Positions 31,455 to 33,385 of a stretch of 33,385 nt of DNA are shown piece after piece. The translations under genes were made by a program, and so were the position numbers. Within the stretch, counting starts at the first letter, position 1, and every line of letters begins with the position of its first letter. The DNA comes from Crocinitomix sp. (GTDB lineage Bacteria > Bacteroidota > Bacteroidia > Flavobacteriales_D > Crocinitomicaceae), in NCBI GenBank assembly GCA_013138735.1, contig WTCE01000125.1, forward strand, positions 1 to 33,385, written 5' to 3'. The notes below the pieces were generated by a model that saw only the letters and a list, made by a program, of their open reading frames with translations, had not been told where the DNA came from and searched no databases.

Positions 31455-31462
31455 TAGATTTG
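31455..31462 (+). promoter_or_regulatory. Candidate -7 box TAGATTTG
   Basis: Exact TAnnTTTG match 26 nt before the ATG at 31489; TTTA at 31434-31437 is a weak -33 candidate (17-nt spacing). Confidence 0.6.
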
Positions 31463-31488
31463 TTTCATAACTATATAAAATAATTGAT

Positions 31489-32964
31489 ATGAAATTGACA
31501 AATCTAATTATGGGATGTTTACTGTTGATATCCTTCTCAACATTTGCACACCCCTCCAAAGACCAAGTAATCTCAAGATTGAAAAAAAGTAATCCTCAAA
31601 TCTTTAAAGTAACCTGTAGTAGTCCTGAAAAACGCTTTGAAGAAGGTATTAACAAATGGTATTTTGGTACAACTTGCCACATCAGAACTGAATACCCGGG
31701 TGTCACTCGTATTTATAGAGGAAATGAGCGCTATATAGGTAAATCGTATGAAAAAAGTCTATTAGGGAATAGTTATTATGAGGGTATACCAAATCCTAAT
31801 GTCAATGACTTTACACCCATTATAGCCGATCATTTTTTTCAATTACTGGGATCAGAGTTCAATTATATTGTCGGAACGGAATTACCTAAATATGAATTAG
31901 TGGAAGGCCAAGAGTTTTTATGGGGTAATTTGAATTATGTAACCGGTCAATTTGAACTCATTTATTACAAGAGAAATAAAGATGTAGATAATGGTGGAGT
32001 AATGACGCTACAAACAATTAGAAAAGTTATAGAAATCAGCTTTTCCCGTTCAGAAGATGGGTTAAAGTACGATCCTAAAGAGAAGCTTTTACTGAATGGT
32101 AAATGGATCAATGATCCAAATAAACATTTGGGTGGTAAAACCATTTCTACAGAAGTAATCAATAAGAAACCAATAACACAAGAAGAGTATGACGGCTATC
32201 GTTATATCAAGGATATCCTGCTTGAAGAAAGCGTAAAAGAATATTTAGCGACATTACCTGCTGTTGAGATTCCAACTTTCAATAGTGAAAATCATGTAAT
32301 TCAATACGTACATGAATTAATGATTGAAGGTGACAAAAAGAAAATTGAGGCTGTTCTATATCACATGACTCCTTCATATTATTATGATATTGAAGCAAGT
32401 AAGGTTATGAATCAGAATGGGATTGAATTTCATGAAAAAATAATTACTGATGCAGAAATGTACACGGAATATTTTTGTCAACACCCCCAAATAAAAAGCA
32501 GCCAGGCGGGACAAATTAGTTTCTATACACGCGACCTTTCTTCTTATGGACGAATTCAAGTTTTTCAAGCAAAGGATTTGACTTGGAGAATACATACTGT
32601 TGAATACCCAGCAAGTAAAGGAGATTGGTTAACAAAGTCTCAAGCCGCTGGAGATTCAAACTGCGGAGAAGCCATTGCCGTTTCGGCGCCAGTAGCCGTG
32701 GTTAAATATAAGACCGGGGATCGTGTGAAAGGCAAGTATAAAGGAGAATGGTATGATGGAACGGTTAGTAGTATTGACCCTGTAATGGACGATAGGTACT
32801 TTGTTAAATTTGATAATATTAATGGACAATGGCTGACGGCTGATGCAATGGAAAAGGGTGGCCCAAAATCCGAAACCGAAACCAGCAGCGGTGAAGAGAC
32901 GAAAAAAGACAAAAAAAGCAAAGTGAATTTAAGTGGCTTAAAAAATCGAATTAAAATTCCTTAG
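31489..32964 (+). CDS. Secreted protein with C-terminal Tudor-like domain
   Basis: A 491-aa exported protein. The signal peptide is about 1-20 (STFAHP). The N-terminal region has several Cys (CSSPEKRFEEG and TTCHIRTEYPG) and aromatic strands. Residues of about 265-390 could form a second domain of NTF2-like size. Residues 407-454 (YKTGDRVKGKYKGEWYDGTV, then YFVKFDNINGQWLTADAM) look like a small Tudor/agenet-type beta-barrel. The tail is lysine-rich and low complexity. Tudor-like modules are usually thought of as intracellular reader domains, but similar barrels occur in exported Bacteroidota proteins. No T9SS tail or lipobox. Function unknown. Confidence 0.78.
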   Translation: MKLTNLIMGCLLLISFSTFAHPSKDQVISRLKKSNPQIFKVTCSSPEKRFEEGINKWYFGTTCHIRTEYPGVTRIYRGNERYIGKSYEKSLLGNSYYEGIPNPNVNDFTPIIADHFFQLLGSEFNYIVGTELPKYELVEGQEFLWGNLNYVTGQFELIYYKRNKDVDNGGVMTLQTIRKVIEISFSRSEDGLKYDPKEKLLLNGKWINDPNKHLGGKTISTEVINKKPITQEEYDGYRYIKDILLEESVKEYLATLPAVEIPTFNSENHVIQYVHELMIEGDKKKIEAVLYHMTPSYYYDIEASKVMNQNGIEFHEKIITDAEMYTEYFCQHPQIKSSQAGQISFYTRDLSSYGRIQVFQAKDLTWRIHTVEYPASKGDWLTKSQAAGDSNCGEAIAVSAPVAVVKYKTGDRVKGKYKGEWYDGTVSSIDPVMDDRYFVKFDNINGQWLTADAMEKGGPKSETETSSGEETKKDKKSKVNLSGLKNRIKIP

Positions 32965-33051
32965 AAAGCTTTTAAGAATAAAAAAAATGATGGCCTTTTA
33001 CAATATCCGTCAGAAAGTACGTCAAGCTTTCATGATATAGTTAAGGCGGTT

Positions 33052-33078
33052 AAAGCCAGCACAACTGTGCTGGCTTTT
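33052..33078 (+). terminator. Rho-independent terminator
   Basis: A perfect 11-bp stem, AAAGCCAGCAC (33052-33062) with GTGCTGGCTTT (33067-33077), and a 4-nt loop. It ends the transcript of the Tudor-like gene; the T-run is only four long. Confidence 0.82.
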
Positions 33079-33172
33079 CCTATTCACAATTACACTGCAC
33101 TTACTCGAATTTAGATTAATATTTAAAACCTTAACTTACCTTCATTTTAAATACGTTATTTAGTAAAACCTC

Positions 33173-33268
33173 ATGAGATTTATCGCCCTACTCGTAGCAT
33201 TTATTGCTTTTAATTCTCATGCGAGTTTTGATACTGATACCAGTGCGGTAAATAATTGGAGTAAATAA
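33173..33268 (+). CDS. Possible 31-aa secreted peptide or truncated gene start
   Basis: The frame reads MRFIALLVAFIAFNSHASF, a good Sec signal peptide with a likely cut after HA-S, then only about a dozen residues (DTDTSAVNNWSK) and a TAA stop. No exact -7 box precedes it. It may be a genuine small exported peptide or the surviving start of a longer secreted protein interrupted by downstream rearrangement. A GC hairpin starts right after the stop. Confidence 0.35.
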   Translation: MRFIALLVAFIAFNSHASFDTDTSAVNNWSK

Positions 33269-33269
33269 T

Positions 33270-33290
33270 CCTCGGGGCAAGCCCGCGAGG
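33270..33290. repeat. GC-rich palindrome CCTCGGGGCAAGCCCGCGAGG
   Basis: A hairpin with outer stem CCTCG/CGAGG, one bulged G and inner GGG/CCC. It resembles dispersed GC palindromes of Bacteroidota. It could act as a terminator for either flanking frame, but no T-run follows on the plus strand. Confidence 0.5.
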
Positions 33291-33292
33291 CA

Positions 33293-33385
33293 TTAAAATA
33301 GCTTCAATTGATGATTTTCTTTTAGCTTTTTATACTCTTGTTCAATTCCTTGCTCCTTTACGTATTTTGCAATTAGCCTTTCAGT
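33293..33385 (-). CDS. C-terminal end of an unidentified protein, cut by the window edge
   Basis: The minus strand is open from the window edge to a TAA at 33293-33295. It encodes 30 residues that include RLIAKYVKEQGIEQEYKKL and end LKLF. The segment is helical, charged and clearly coding in style. Such an ending could belong to an IS200-like transposase or another helical-tailed protein, but I cannot identify it from 30 residues. Confidence 0.5.
   Translation of the reverse strand, partial: TERLIAKYVKEQGIEQEYKKLKENHQLKLF

Overview
The window reads as a chromosomal segment of a low-GC Bacteroidota, most likely an order Flavobacteriales-type organism. The reasons are: promoters of the TAnnTTTG (-7) type, one with an exact TTTG-N19 upstream box; weak or absent Shine-Dalgarno sequences; two secreted proteins with type IX secretion (T9SS) C-terminal sorting tails; a large TonB-dependent outer-membrane receptor with a carboxypeptidase-regulatory-like domain; several small lipoproteins; and short GC-rich palindromes of the kind scattered through Bacteroidota genomes.

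Layout. 1-4328 (minus strand): a tight run hisS-hutH-membrane protein-lipoprotein. 4584-7961 (plus): a cation diffusion facilitator, a LOG-family nucleotide hydrolase, a membrane-anchored protein with an internal duplication, a single-domain rhodanese, a 58-aa membrane protein, and a further membrane protein. An 8.9-copy heptanucleotide tandem repeat lies at 7987-8048. 8218-11806: two T9SS cargo proteins surround a divergent pair, shikimate kinase and a DUF6985-like protein. 12122-12286: a textbook tRNA-Lys unit with promoter, gene and terminator. 12629-15067: TonB-dependent receptor. 15068-15912 is a gene-free, repeat-like stretch. 15913-18181: an SdpR/SdpI-type regulator-immunity pair with its own operator-like dyad, followed by a secreted alpha/beta hydrolase. 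18212-19146: a TerB-like protein and a lipoprotein.

The accessory core is 19241-29050. A tRNA-Leu(GAG) gene is surrounded by fragments of itself and followed by a roughly 95-bp hairpin-forming repeat. A second copy of that repeat sits 9.5 kb away. Between the copies is a class I lanthipeptide locus: two paralogous precursors with LxLKK leaders ending in GG and three-Cys cores, a terminator-like hairpin that could throttle read-through, a LanC cyclase, a 1142-aa secreted protein that fuses a carboxypeptidase-regulatory-like/DUF5686-like N-terminus to an oligopeptidase B-type S9 serine protease, and a full-length LanB dehydratase. No transporter, immunity or two-component genes accompany it. 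The natural model is: LanB dehydrates the cores, LanC closes (methyl)lanthionine rings, an unlinked transporter exports the product, and the S9 fusion processes it outside the cytoplasm.

29225-33385: a SUKH-like/TPR protein, a convergent lipoprotein, a secreted protein with a Tudor-like C-terminal domain, a 31-aa candidate secreted peptide, and the 3' end of an unidentified gene running off the window.

All assignments come from reading the sequence and recalling family motifs; no database search was run.
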